In this document: positions 25,815 through 39,309 of the stretch, piece after piece | Layout of the letters: every line of letters starts with the position of its first letter | Numbering within the stretch: position 1 is the stretch's first letter | DNA from: Nemania diffusa | Lineage: Eukaryota > Ascomycota > Sordariomycetes > Xylariales > Xylariaceae | NCBI GenBank assembly: GCA_038501195.1 | Contig: JBBPUQ010000004.1 | Coordinates: 2,046,001-2,110,000, forward strand | Length of the DNA stretch: 64,000 bases | Reading direction: 5' to 3' | Program-made: the position numbers and the translations under genes | The notes under the pieces: generated by a model | What the model was told of the DNA's origin: nothing | The model's input: only the letters and a program-made list of their open reading frames with translations | The model's database searches: none

Positions 25815-28800
25815 ATGGGTTCTTTAAATTCCACCAAGCCGAACTTGCTAAGTTCGGTCTTCAACCACCTGGTCCTTCCACCAAAGATCCCGGGTGGCCA
25901 AGACCCCGATATCGATGCTGTTTCGTACGATATCCTCCTACGGATGATTCACGCTACCGACACGGCAGTGAATCTTACCAATGATATGCCCTGGCAAGAA
26001 GCATATAAGGACCTGAGAGGTTCCCTACAAGCTTGCCTTGAGCTTAATAGAGGTCACTTAGAACAAGGAAGCCTTTTCAAGCACTTTCAAAAGCTAGAGC
26101 TAGGGAAAGTGCTTATTTTGTATCTGAATGAACAGAACGCGGGTTTGTTAGTTCGCCTTGATAAAAAGTATGTTTTCTACGCCCTCATCGCGCCCACCTA
26201 CTATCTCTGCCACAGAAGGCCGTTGCTGACACTCACGAGTAGGAATGATGTAGATCGAGTTATATTCGAATCTTTTGAGGCGTCGCCTGCTTCTTGCAAG
26301 GTTCTTGCCGCTGGACACGCAATGCAGTGGGACTTTCCTGGACGCTCTGCCCAAATTAAGCTCGATGATTTTGCCGAAGAATCATTCCAGCAAAGCCTTA
26401 CGACTTTCCTCGAACAAGCTAGTACAGAGTCTTTATACACTCTCCAAGCTTCGACGCGAAAAGCAGGCGTATCAGTTAGCGAAATACGCGACACAACAAA
26501 CCCGGCACTGATCACGCAGATGCTCATGTCGTTGCTAGAGGCAGTTGGAAGCCATTACCAGGCACCCGTGCTACGAAAAAGAATTAGAGACGATGTGAAC
26601 CTCGACGAAGCTGAGGTCCCTTGGCGACGGCTTCCGTTCTGGTTGATCCTGCGAGTGGCAACTCAGCGACAACTTTGCTTTGCTCTTGGAGCGGAACGAG
26701 GCCAAGTCGGATACAAATTTCTAATGGCAATTCTCCTAGCCGATTTGCTTGATGAATCTGCGGGAACTCTAAGTCCGCATAAGGTAGTCTGCCTACGCAC
26801 CAAGCTAGCTCGTCGAATGGCGAAGTTGGAGATGAACGAAGAAAAGATCAGACTCCACCGAGAGGCCATGTACAGCGAGTGGTTCACCGCAGCTTCCACG
26901 CTTGTGAGGAATTCGATAGTAACAGCAAATGCAAAAGTAGAAGCCGCGTGGGAGTCCTTCAAACAAGGCACGATTCGCCGGATTCCGTACCTTCCATACC
27001 GGGCACCACCTGAGTCACTGGAACTCACGTTGCCAAACAGCGGCCGCTACCTGGATAGCATTTTATCTACTAAGTTCCTGCACCCATCCGCCCTTGGGCC
27101 AGTAACCCTCCCCACTCCACTTGACCAAAGCATCGAACGAAGCCAACAGTTCACAGGCGTTGCTTTCGAGCTTGCAGCGTTAGAGCAACGTATCGAACAA
27201 GATGCCAGCCGACGGGCGGGCGCCGGTCAGTCCCCTAAAACTCGCTGCGTCGAACTGACGAACCAAATCGACAATGTGTTCGAGGCTGTGGGTTCAACCT
27301 ACGACTCCATCCCCGAACAGAATAGCGCAATGATACTTGCCGTCTTCACCCTATGGGCTGAGCTTGACAAAAACGCCGTGGCAGCGTGCCCATTGCTAGC
27401 CGATCATGCCCCTGCTTTTTCCGCTAAGTTGCTCGATGCGCTGCAACTACCCACTAAGTGGGCAATGGAACGCCTGCAAAAGATCCAAGAGTATCTAGCC
27501 GATAGGCATAAGGCAAGTATCTATGGTAGCATATTAGAAACCCAGAGCAACGACTCCATTGCTCTACGTTACATGGCAACGTCGCAGTCTCTGCAGTCGC
27601 TCGAGCGTCGCATTCAAGAGGACTGTGATTATGCGCGGGAATGGAAGACGAAAGAACATACTAAGTTATGTAAAGAATACGACACTCACACAGAGGGCAT
27701 CGCTAAGAACCGATGTCTCTGTAGTTGGGACGGGAACGAACGGATTGTGCGCGGCTGCACAAGATGTTGGCATTGGAGGGTGCGCCAACGTATCAAGATC
27801 AGGATTCAAGAAGCGAGATTGCCTAAAAGGAACCCTGCACGAGGGACAATTGTGTTCGAGCTCGGGCTACCCAACTGGTTGCGTGCATATCGAGATGCGA
27901 CATGGCAAATCTTGAGCAATTTGGCATATCCAGACAGGCCCGAGAGCACACAGCCTGAGATTCATCTAAAAGACTGCAAACCGCTGCAGGAATTCATGGA
28001 AGCCAACGTCAATCGTGTCTCTCTCGCCTCGAATATCAAGTGTTTTGAGAACACCCATTACAACTTCAGCCAAGGGAGGGCGCCGCTGAATCGGGTACTC
28101 TTACCTTTTGCCGCAGACTTTAGACTCTACGATTCCAAATTACGAATCTGGGTTGACGATCTGAAAAAGCCCCTCACGTTGGAGCATCTATGTGGAATAC
28201 AAATTCCTGCCAGTCTTCTGCCCATACTGCCAAAAGAAACCCATCCCCCGACCATTGTAGATGGGCCATCTTCGTATGAAATCCAAGCTAATCAAGCTGT
28301 GGTCCCAAATGACATTTCCACGCAAGCATTTGCTGCATATCAAAAATTGTTGGCCGGGAAAAGGCGCCGCTGGCCAAACCTTCTCGTTGAGATGTCCTCG
28401 TCAAATCTTAACCTCAGTGACGAAAACACAATGCGTGTCATTTGCCAACTCGCCTCACAAGCTGGACCCAGGTTGCCTGGGGAGTCGCTTCGAGCCGTTC
28501 ATGAGGTATTCAAATACCCTGTATTCACGACTCGGTTGACAGAGATTTTAGAGAATCTCCTTGAGTCCATTCGTGGTAATTGGAGGGAGTATAATATTAT
28601 GCAAATCGTAATCAACTTGGCATTACGATTGTCTTGCCTATCGGCACAGTCTCTTGGTGCGTCCATCCTTGTAACAGCGCGCGAACGCCTCTTGGAATGG
28701 ATTTCTGAGCTGCGATACAAGGTCCATACGACAAACGATAGTGCCGCAGTTCAGCAATATGCGACTTATGGGCTTTATGCTGCCCTATTATGTCGAGAGA

Positions 28801-31800
28801 CCTTCACTCTGCTTATCGGTTCCGAAAATCAGCTCAGCCCAGGAGATCTAGCAGCATGGATACAAGCATCTATTGCTGTACAAGAGAACACACTGCAAGA
28901 TCTTAACCACTTGTCTAATACATTACGAAGCCTACTACTCCGTGACGCGAAGATGGCGTATCATCTTCGAATTCGTATCGAGCGTGCGATGAAGGCCTAT
29001 CGGTCTACTGTTGGGACTGAGATTATACGCGGTTGGTCTAGTCAGCTCTTCGATACTGCAACAGGCTCTTCATCATGGGCTTTTCTGCCTGCACCTCATG
29101 ATACCTGGATCGTTGCTATTTCGCCTGGTCAGTTCGCTGAAAGAATCCATTTCAACTATATTGAAGGTCATGTATTAGTGAATGGCAAACCACGGTCAAA
29201 GTTACCCCTTAACATAACTAATGATGATGCGGTAAAGTCTGTCTTCGGGGATCAACATCTCCTTACTTATCCATCTAGTCAACCAGGTATGCCCTACCGA
29301 CTTATCCGGCTCGAGGAGGGGCATGTGGTACACTTTGGCGTGCGAGATCAGCATGCTGTGATTCGTGCTACGCGATACAACCACAAGCTAAGGAAACCAG
29401 AAACCTGGGAGTTTATCCCTTCGTGGAGGTTGAGTATCTCGGGCAAATTTGATTTGCCGGACGAATTGGTTCAAAATTGCGGACACTGGCTCAACATCAA
29501 TACTCAATGCCTAGAGATTCGACGAGGCGTTCAAAATACGCCGGCGTTTTGGAACACGCGCCCGAGAGACTGGATTCTTAATGTCCCAAGGCGCACAGCG
29601 ACTAGGGGCGGGAGTCATCTGGTTGACCCTCAGTCAGAGGTTTTTTCCCAGATTGCAGGCATCTTCTGTGATTTTGAAAAGCCTAATAAGCTTACTGTGT
29701 TTCAACCTCAAAACTATGCCGGGAGGCTGACAGTTGAACTGAAACATTTGGATTTGCACTTTGAGGTGAACCAAAATAAGCTTCTTCAATGTCGGCAACT
29801 TAACGCTGAGATTGACCCTAATCAGGATCCTGGGACATGGTACGGTTTGCGGAGTAAAATTGTGATGCGGGAAACCGATTCTCAGAGCCGTAGTATAATC
29901 GTGCCTCTTGGAGAGTTAAATGTTCGCCGTAATAACTTACACGTTGATGTTCGCATACAAGGAAATTCCGACTATGCTAGGTTTAAGATTGACAGAATTC
30001 TGGGCAGGCTATCTTGTAGCCCAGAACCCCGTCTCGTATACACCAAAGCTTTATACCACGCCATTACATCATTTTGTGTGCTCGATCCTTTGACGGGAAG
30101 AACCGGCTCGAGCGAGGCCTTTGCAATACTGCAATCTGGTGTTGCCCAACCTTGGACATCAATAACTAAAAAGGGGAATCTAATTTTCACGGAATTCAAT
30201 AAGCTCGCCCCTAAAAGATCATATTATCCACCAAATCTGAAACGAATCCAGAGAGTGATTTGGAACCCAAATCTCACTTCCTCGATCCAATGTGATGGAT
30301 ACGAACCCCTCATTGAAGCAATCAAGGAAAGGTCTAACAACCTAGCATTGTTTACCGCTGAACCAGGTTTCAAATTAATAGACACGAGCCATCTCTGCCG
30401 CCGTGGCGCAGCTGAACGAAAAATATACGACCCATTACTTGAGATCACAGCCAGCGAAGGCCTTGCCGAAGCTATTTATAACCCACGTGATCGGAAAATT
30501 AGTACTGAAGCAGGCCAAGTATACGAAATTGCTCGTGTTATTCTTTCACGTTGCTCTCAATTTCATATGGGTAGAACTTTGAGAAGCATGCTTGAATCCT
30601 CTCAGATCATTGGAGGATTCTCAGCACTGGATACTCATGTATCTAGTTGCTTTGCAAGCCCTCTCATCCGTCAGATTGAAGATCCCGTCGATGAGAATTG
30701 GGGAGAGCTCGTCGATTTTTGCCGACTTAGAGCCAGCAAATCTAGTTTACTATTCCGCCTAGCGCTTCTAGCCTTCCATAGCAAAGCAGATATGGACATG
30801 ATCCATTCTCTTGCTGCATTTCATTTCGTTGAGGATATCAAAATATTGGACCCTCCTCGCCACCAGCACTTCACGAATTTCCAATCTCGCGATATGCCTT
30901 CTATCGAACTGCTTGAAGGATTAATGAGCTCAACTTATCCTAAAATTCAGCAGACCATGAAGAGAGGAAGCTCGAATAAACTCGCCGAAACTAAGCATAA
31001 TGAACTATGTAAAAGGGAAGGCATCGTATTGGCTATGTGCATGCAAAAACTTTGGCCAATGCCAGCGATTGATATGATAGCGGAATTGCTCGGAGCAACT
31101 GGTAAATCGCTTAAATTACTGCCTAAGTTGTTCGATATACATGCCGCATGGGAAAAGATCGAACCGGAATGGCAGCGAAGATACACGAATTTGGCATTAA
31201 GTAGCCACATTATGCAAGTTGATAAAGTTCTTGCTTCGCTATGCGGTCCGCGTAATACCACCGCACCAGCGTCGTGGATAGCTATAAAGCCTGAGTTCGT
31301 AGTAGCACAGCGCTTTATATCCTACCATTCCATTATTCAAGATTGGACTGCCAAGCGCGGACCAGCTCTGAAGGCAGCCGGGAACGGTTTACTAGATGAC
31401 ATAGGGACACGTGCATATGATCCAACAAATTCGCCCTCGACCCCCAGTCAATTAGCCGAGTTGACTGAGCTTGGCAAAATTCTAGGAGAGTTTGAGCAAT
31501 CTGATAGTAACCTCCGAAAGAAGTACGCAGGGGATCTCCGCCAGAGTTTGGCAGCCCTTGAAGTATTAACAGCTCAGCAACTGAAGCCGGAAATTTTGGC
31601 TTCCGCCCCGAGCCTGGCTGCGGTTCATTTGGCACTCAGCCGCGCGCAAGTTCGTATAGGAAACATCTGGAATGCCATTTCCACAGCCTTTACGGCCGAT
31701 GACAGCCGGAATCCTTGGCTAGAGCTTGGGGCAATAAGACCGATTTGGACCACGATAGAACTCCTAACTCTTCTGCGATCTACAGCGCCCTTTCATTTTG

Positions 31801-34800
31801 GGATTGGTATGAAAGAAGCGATAGTGTCTTTTGCCGTAGGCATTACAGATGTCCAGCATTTAGTGAGGATACAGCGCGCTCTTTTAGGCAACGACCACCA
31901 GGCCCTCCACAATGAGTTGCGGTACGTGGGTCACCAAACTTGGGAACCAATTCAAGTACCAGATTGGCTGCTGTTAGAAATAGATAGCGATATCCTCATT
32001 CGACCCGAGCAAGAGGCTGTCGCCAGAGCTATTATCGACCCCGATCTCGGAAATGGAGTTCTTCAACTTAGTATGGGAAAAGGCAAGTATTGCAACGTTC
32101 TAGTATCTCAATATTCCCTAGTTACTAACGACTCACAGGGAAAACATCATGCATTATTCCAATGGCCGAAGCCGTATTAGCAAATGGCCAAAGCCTTTCG
32201 CGCGTGGTAGTCCCAAAAACGCTGATAATGCAAACAGCCCAGATGATACAATCTAGACTAGGTGGTCTCCTTGGCCGGGAGGTCATTCATATCCCATTTT
32301 CTCGAAGAACGCCAACCAAACAGGAAACTTTAGATCTGTACACTCACCTTCACCGTCAAACTCAACGATGCCATGGCATCATGCTAACCTGTTCCGAACA
32401 CCTACTTTCATTTAAGCTGTTTGGGTGGCAAAAATTCGTCGACTCGCAACAACATATCGCAGATCAAATGATCACTTTTCAAAAATGGATTGATACGTAC
32501 TGTAGAGATGTTCTTGACGAATGCGATTTTACCCTATCGGTCAAGACACAGCTGAACTACCCCAGCGGCCCAGAGTTGCCAGTAGATTTTCACCCATACC
32601 GTTGGCAAATCGTTCAGGAATTACTTCAATTAGTAGCTAGTCATCTCGAGAAGCTACAACACCAACATCCGAGGGGCATACATGTTATATCGAGAAAAAA
32701 AGCAGGGCATTTCCCAGCCGTGCAATTTCTTAGAACCGACACCGAGGATGCTTTGCATGATCTTATCATTGACGATATTTGTTCAGGAAGACTAACGTTT
32801 CTTCGGCCAGCTCATCCTCAGTCACAAATAAAACGAAGCATTATTTGGGAGGTGCTTTGTAAGGCAAAAATTAGCGGTAATGTGTTAGATCAAGCTGCAA
32901 ACCTGTTTACCAATCCAGGCATGGCAAGTAACGCCATACTCCTTGTACGCGGGCTCTTGTTACATAGGATAATTGTTACGTGTCTGGGTAAAAGATGGAA
33001 TGTCCAGTATGGCCTGCACCCGGATCGATATCCAATCGCGGTACCTTACGAAGCGAAGGGAAATCCTTCCGAACAAGCAGAGTACGGCCACCCAGATGTA
33101 GCCATCTTGTTCACATGTCTGTCGTTCTACTACGCTGGCCTGACACAAGACCAGCTAATACAGAGTGTACAACACATCCTTCAGTCAAACGACCCGGCTG
33201 CTCAGTATGAATGGTGGACTTCTACATGCCCAGAATTGCCATCATCTTTACGTCACTGGAACGTTATAAATTCTGATGATAAGGGGCAAATGGAGCAACT
33301 TTGGTGTCTTGTCGGACGGAACCGCATCGCCATAAACCACTACCTGAATCACTTCGTATTCCCGATTTATGCTAGGCAATTTGAGGTCAAGCTACAGGCA
33401 TGCTCTTGGGACATACCAATTTGCTCGGAGAATACACAAGTGACCCGAACTACGGGGTTTAGTGGCACTAATGATAATAGACTCATGCTGCCACTTACAG
33501 TCAGTCAGCGCGATCTCCCAGAATTACGACACACAAGTGCAGAAGTTCTTTCGTATCTTCTGCAAAAGCGCAACCGTCGCTTCCATGTTATCGCTAACCC
33601 GCAGGGCAACCGTTTGACAGAGAAAGAGTTTTTGAGAGACTTGAAAGCTAAGGATATTTCTGTACTTATTGACGCGGGCGCCTATATCTCAGAGATGCGG
33701 AACGATGAATTAGCCCAAGCGTGGTTGGAAGCCGATTCTGATGCAAAGGCCGCAGTCTATTTCGGCAAAGATAACAGGGCTTGGGTTCATTATAGAAGTA
33801 ATGCAAAGGAAGACGTCCCTTTATTAGCAACTCCTTTCGCAGAAAACCTGTCAGGATGTAATGTCTTCTTAGATGAAGGGCATACAAGAGGAGTCGACTT
33901 GAGGTTGCCAACGAAAGCCTACGGAGCTGTGACTCTAGCTTTGAAGTTGACGAAAGACCATACGGTTCAAGGTAAACTCGCTAAGTTCTCATTCGGCTTT
34001 CATAGCACCGCTTAACAGACAATGTGCTAACCAAGAAAATAGCTGCGATGCGTCTCCGCCAACTTCAGACTACACAGCGGATTGCTTTTTATGGGCCACC
34101 GGAAGTCGAACAGAGCATCAAAGACTTCTGTCAACTCGTCCCTCCAAAAACAATAGATTCTTCTCACGTCGTTTCCTGGTTGCTTGAACAGACCTGTCGT
34201 TCCGTTGAGGATTTACAAGGCTTGTACGTGGCACAAGGGGTAGATTTTTGCCGGCGTACAGATGCGATCTGGCATTGCAAGGACTTCATGACGAAAAGGT
34301 CTGAGCGTCAGAAGCTCCTCAGGGTTCTCAAACAACCAGAACGTAAAACCCTCAAAGAACTATACGGGACTACTTCAAAAGATTCTTCATTAAGCCTAGG
34401 AAATGATCTTGCCTCTTCGCAACTACGCTCCTTCATGGACAGACTTGTGCTCACTAGCAAGGACCAGCAAGGTAGGACCCAGGCAGGTGCGCTAGAGGAG
34501 GTAGAACAAGAGAGACAGGTTGAAGCACAGGTCGAACAGGTCAGGCAAGTAGAAAAGCGAAAGAAATACGTTGCATTGAAGTTTCCTGGAATGCATCCAG
34601 AGATATTGCGATTCGCACAGACCGGAAAACTTGAAGCTTTGGCGTCGACACAGACTAGGAAGCCGGGCTTTGAGCACGCGTTTGCCTTTGTTGGGAGGAC
34701 AAGTATCGGCAAGCGTTTTGGTGTACATGAAACGGACTCAAAATTGTTCGTCTCGAGGGAATTTGTGAATACTGTACAAGTAGCGCAGAGCTCGGGCGAG

Positions 34801-35368
34801 GGTAACAATTTTTTGGTGAGTAGAGGCTACTACTGTGCTAATTGGGTAAATGCTAACAATATTCTAGCGCCCTGTCGAATGGATAATGTGGTCTCCTGGA
34901 ACTGAGACAGCTCTCGTGATCATCCCCGAAGAAGCGGAGTACTTTATTCAGTCCTTACGTGGACTGGTAGGCAGATCGCATGTTCATTTAATCGCATACG
35001 CGGCACCTGTTACTAAGTCGATGGTCCAATTCAACAGCCTCGAGTTCTACTCTTTTCCCGAGTTGGCGGAAGATCAGATCATTCCTGACCGTATCAGGAT
35101 TGAGCTTGGGATCCTATCTGGCCGTCTGTATGTCGACAAGAATGAGTGGAAGATGGTGGAGAGTTACGTGAGAGGATCAGAGACGGACACGGCCGAGAAC
35201 TCCGACAAGATCGCACCGGATCCAGCTGCTTTTCTCTTAGAATGGCTGGCCATTCGTCGCAAGACTGTCGATGTAATGCAGACTCCTATGGGATACATTT
35301 GCACAGGTCGTGAAATAGAGGGCTCAGGCTCGTCGGAAGACGAGAATAAGGCTGAGCGGCTCGCCTAA
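25815..35368 (+). CDS. Giant DUF6606/DUF3645/DUF3638 protein, SecA/helicase-like ATPase
   Basis: Four exons (25815-32082, 32139-33971, 34043-34815, 34868-35368) give 3,124 residues. The N-terminus (NHLVLPPKIPGG) is the DUF6606 type. The region from about 1900 on has DUF3638/DUF3645 features. At 2087-2092 MGKGKT is a P-loop, completed by splicing. At 2216-2219 DECD sits like a helicase motif II, with LSVKTQLNYPSG after it. DEGHTRGVDLRLP at 2668-2680 resembles SecA motif V (GRGTDIKL). MRLRQL at 2703-2708, followed by QRIAFYGPPEV, resembles motif VI. A short Glu/Gln/Val-rich coiled segment lies at about 2855-2875. Introns have GT-AG ends except the first, which starts GC. The protein family is widespread in eukaryotes but its function is unknown. 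The ATP-dependent translocase role is inference from motifs only. It converges on the carboxypeptidase gene. Confidence 0.9.
32083..32138 (+). other. GC-AG intron splitting the P-loop
   Basis: A 56-base intron begins GCAAGT and ends TCACAG, with a perfect TACTAAC branch site at about 32123-32129. Using this GC donor joins exon codons to read MGKGKTSCIIPMAEAVLANG, the conserved family sequence. The nearby GTATTG donor gives the wrong frame. Confidence 0.88.
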
Positions 35369-35930
35369 TATGGTGCTTTCGTGTCGCACACGGAGCGGTC
35401 TTGCCGCTAGGTAATTGCGACAGGCTAGGTCGGCCACTACATATAGGTTGTTTTGTAGATGCCTCGCTGCCTAGGTCTCTAGTACCTTTGGCGCGGCGCT
35501 GGTCTGTTGTCTCTAGTGAGCAGTGTTTGGATGCCGACGATGTTCGATAATTGCTGTCTAACGATATTGAAATAATTAAAAAGCACCAAATGACTTCCCC
35601 CTGACCAAGCTGTTCAAAGATTATATTTGAGCTATCTAGATTGAACTTAGTTACTTACTAAATATGTAAGTGTATAATTATAGCTTATAAACCCATCTTT
35701 CGGAAACAAGGAAAGCGTACGGTTCATATTAGTCATCCCGGGGGGTTAAAGGAGTTGTTACCGTGAGGATAAGTGGAAGAGCAACGTCGATTACGTGGCA
35801 TATGAGGTGCTGGACTATAAGGCACAACTCGGGAATTAGGATTGCGAGGATACTACATATTCCATACTAATATTAAACTACTAGCTTTTTTAATTGCTAT
35901 CCACTTCCGTCTATAGCGCCTGCGATAGTT
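35369..35930. other. Convergent 3' region
   Basis: Lies between the stops of the DUF3638 gene and the carboxypeptidase. AT-rich; no gene is seen. It should hold both 3' untranslated regions. Confidence 0.6.
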
Positions 35931-38226
35931 CTACGCAAGCACAACATATCCCAGCACAGCCAGAGCAGCCCAAAGACCAAGACCCGGAACACCGGTGGCA
36001 ACTAAGGAGCTCGCAGCGGAGCCGCTCTCAGTCGGCGACGGCGCAGACCCCGACTCGGTAGGCGACGGCCCCGAGCTGGTAGGAGTGGGCGAGCCAGAGC
36101 TATTCCCGGCCCCGGTGCCATTGAACAGCTCTGGGAAGAGCCGCGTCGAGTTCGCGTCCTGGAGCACGCCGCTCGCGATGACGGCCGAGCCGTCGAGGAT
36201 GCTCTGGATCTGCGCGTCGGTGCACGTGTCCTCGACGTCCCACAGGTAGCAGTAGTGCACGGGGTCGGGCAGGTTCTCGTTCTTGATGGCCCATGTATCC
36301 GCGGTGCCGTTGGTGGCGTAGTCCGGGTTGGCGGCGGTGTCGACGGTGCCGGTGGCGAGGTCGAGGTTGCGCAGGGCGCGGTTGAAGAGGCGGTAGGCGG
36401 TCTCGGGCTGGTACGAGGGGATCTCGTGGCCCGACTCGTAGACGCGCGAGAAGGAGAGGTTGCCGTGCTGCCGCACCTGGCCGCCCACGTACGTCGCGTT
36501 GGTCACGATGTCGGTGTACCCCGCCGCGTGGAAGGCCGCCGTGCCGGTGTAGTTGATGGCGAGGCTCACGGCCTCGCCGCCGAGCCAGTTGCAGGCGTAG
36601 TCGCGGTCGCCGTAGAGCAGGTGCACCTTGACGCCGCTCTCGAGCAGGTACGCCAGGTCCTCGACCCAGCCCGGCCGCGGGTAGTCGCCGATGCCGCGGA
36701 AGGCGGCGGCCACGGCGTTGGAGGCGCCCGTGTAGTTCAGGGGCACGCCGAGGGCGGCCTGCACGTGCGGCTGGTTGAGGTAGAGGTAGAAGAAGGAGGG
36801 GGGGAAGGGGTCCGGGTTCTGCGTCGCGAGGTCGTAGTAGTTGCTGTTCGAGTAGTCGAGGTACGGGTCGCGCACGTTGGCCGTGCAGAAGGTCTCGGCG
36901 GCCGAGCAGATCTTGTTCACGGTGGCGTTGATGCCGGTGTTCTCGGGGTCGGAGACGGAGGAGACGGCGATGCAGGCGGCGACTTGGTCTAGGCAGCCGC
37001 CTTCGCGCTCTAGGGCGTCTACCATGCCGTCGTAGATGGTCTCGTTGACGACTTGGATGCCGTAGGTGTTGTTGTAGGCCATGTGTGGGTACGAGGGCCA
37101 CATCACTTGGCGGTCGATGCATGAGTTGATGAGGATCAGGGTATCCAAGTTGAGAACATAGTCCTCGCCGGTGGCAGTCCCGTTCCACGTGCCGTTTTCT
37201 ATCTTCTGGTTCTGCTCCTCGAAGAACGAAAAGAACGCCGGGCCGTATCGTCCACCGTAGGACTCCGTTGCGAGACTGATCCGCGAGTCGTTGGGGTGAT
37301 ATGCTGGGAACTCCTGAAACCACGTCTGCGCAAAATGCCACAGAGCGATGGCGGCATTTCGACTGCCTTGGGATGTGTCGGTGCTGTTATTGCTTGGATA
37401 CGTTCCTACGAGCCGTGTCAAGTTCTGCTCGGGAATTGGATCGGACGGGCCAAGGGCAACAGTATCGCCTGTTATTAGGTCGTAGGTATAATTGTGTAGG
37501 GTGTCATATGAAAAGCCAACCTGCACCGGCTGTTCGATATAGAGCATATTGACTACTCATTGTTAGCAGCCTCCTAAGGCTCTTAGAATGATTTATCACC
37601 TACCTTCATTGTTCCAAGACCACTCGCTCAACCTTGTCGAATTTGAGTCTGGATTAACGTAGCAAGGCCCGTTCTCCGCAAACACTAGAACCCTCGAAGT
37701 CAGTTATCGCCCCTTTGAGTGAGTGTGATATAAGATGATTCGACACCAAAAAGGAGCCATTATGCTCTTGAAGTGAACCCGAAAATCACTCACGTCCCAA
37801 CAGCGACGAGCTGCCCGGTCCACCATTCAGCCATATTGACAACGGCGCATTTTCGGGGTCATTTCGCGCTTCGAAGAACCAGAAGAACGTGTTTATTGGG
37901 TAGTCTTGCGACTCGCCCAAGTCCTCGAGGGTTCCGGGTGGTAAATGGATATAACCCGCATACGATTTGACACCTTCTGTGGTCTCACAGATGCCGGGCT
38001 ATTCTTCGGGTTAGCAAAGCTGCTTATGGCCGGCTATCCAAAACGCCACTTCAAAGAACGATGTTGTACACACCTCTTTATAGCTGATCGTTACGCCATT
38101 TCCAAACCTGGACTCTAGCACGGTGACTCCCTCTGGTGTCGGGGGAAACTGGGCGACCACATTGGGAGCTAAGAATCCAGTCGCGAGGCCAATGGCCCGA
38201 ATAAACCTCGCTGTCGTTGAGGGCAT
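35931..38226 (-). CDS. GPI-type serine carboxypeptidase (peptidase family S10)
   Basis: Serine carboxypeptidase that removes C-terminal residues, probably at the cell surface. Four exons on the minus strand (38226-38074, 37998-37794, 37684-37604, 37552-35931) give 686 residues. Signal peptide: [19 protein letters not shown]. The substrate-binding motif LNGGPGSSS is in exon 2, and ENGPCYVN follows across intron 2. The nucleophile is Ser244 in ESYGGRYGP, the acid is the Asp of [14 protein letters not shown], and the base is the His of [11 protein letters not shown]. The end carries a Ser/Thr/Pro-rich stem with PSPTESGSA repeats and a hydrophobic tail ([16 protein letters not shown]), a GPI signal. 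About a dozen N-glycosylation sites are present. All junctions keep frame with GT-AG ends. The last exon is very GC-rich, so antisense frames up to 413 codons are shadows. Confidence 0.93.
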
Positions 38227-38342
38227 TTCAATTGAGTCGCTCTTCTACCAACGTGGAGCGATCAATCCCGGGAGAACAGTAACGGTTATCGAAGAGGAAA
38301 ACGCCAAGCTCATCCCTCGATCGCATGCCATTATGCCGTGGG

Positions 38343-38350
38343 TATTTATA
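38343..38350 (-). promoter_or_regulatory. TATA box of the S10 carboxypeptidase gene
   Basis: TATAAATA on the minus strand lies about 117 bases before the ATG at 38226, a suitable place for a core promoter. Confidence 0.55.
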
Positions 38351-39290
38351 CAGCTACTCCGCGAGCTCCTCCTCACCGTCCAGTCTCCCCGGGGCGTCAT
38401 TTTTGTCATTCCCCAAGGCCCAGGGCCCCGGTCTGCGTGCCATTCTCCGCAGTCGCATCGAGATGGCTGGCGTCGTTCGTCTCGCCTATCGCAGGCAAAT
38501 ACCGGCTAGCGGTTTCGCTGCGATCGCTTGAATTGCAGCACTCGTGCCGGCGAAGACGTGCGATATGCAGCCTCTTAAGGCGCAGGGATTCACTGGGCGC
38601 TCCGCCTGCTGGCTCCATCTTTCCGGCCGAAAAGGTGCTGGCTCGACTGTAGGACATCTCATAACAGCTCACCGCAGCAGGCGATTGTGCATGCGGGAGT
38701 GCCGGAGCAAGAGGCTGGGCATGGCTCACCACCAGTAAGCGTGGGATAGGGCCGGTGGGTGTGCGCTCGGGCTGCAGGATGGCGGTTGGGGAAGGTGGTT
38801 AGCGATGACGAGCCCGCTATACTTCACCTACGTATCTTAATCGTCTAGGTACCCCGCCTTTGGATGGATCGGCGACAATGTTGGAGATGGCGCCCCCAAC
38901 TCCAAATGCCTGCCCAATCGCTCAGGATCCGTATCGAATATGTCAGTGCCCCGCATCATCGTATTAATTCGGGTCGTACCGTGGCTCAGTAGTCACTCGG
39001 CAAATGTCTTAGGAAAAAAAGTGCCGGCTTGGCCTTTATTCTATGGCGTCAGTTTCAATTATTTAGACTAGACATACACAATACAAGAAATATCATCTTG
39101 TTCGGTGCAACGAACCTATTGATTATATTTAATGATAGTAATTAAATAGCGGTAGTCGGTTGTGAAATGAGGGACTGGGAGCGATTTTACGAAGTGCGCA
39201 ACCAAGGTGATAAAAAGACCAAATTGTTGACGATAGTGGCTGATAATAGTCACACGATCTTTTTGTCATCATTTTCAGGCACTGCTTAGA

Positions 39291-39309
39291 TAGGTAGGTA
39301 GGTAGGTAA
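39291..39309. repeat. TAGG tandem tract
   Basis: Four and a half TAGG copies in an AT-rich gap, the same word as in the GAPDH leader. Confidence 0.85.

Noticed and set aside
36100..37341. 413-codon and 245-codon frames overlapping the carboxypeptidase
   Set aside because: They are shadows of a very GC-rich exon: Arg/Pro or Val/Gly/Ala-rich low-complexity translations.
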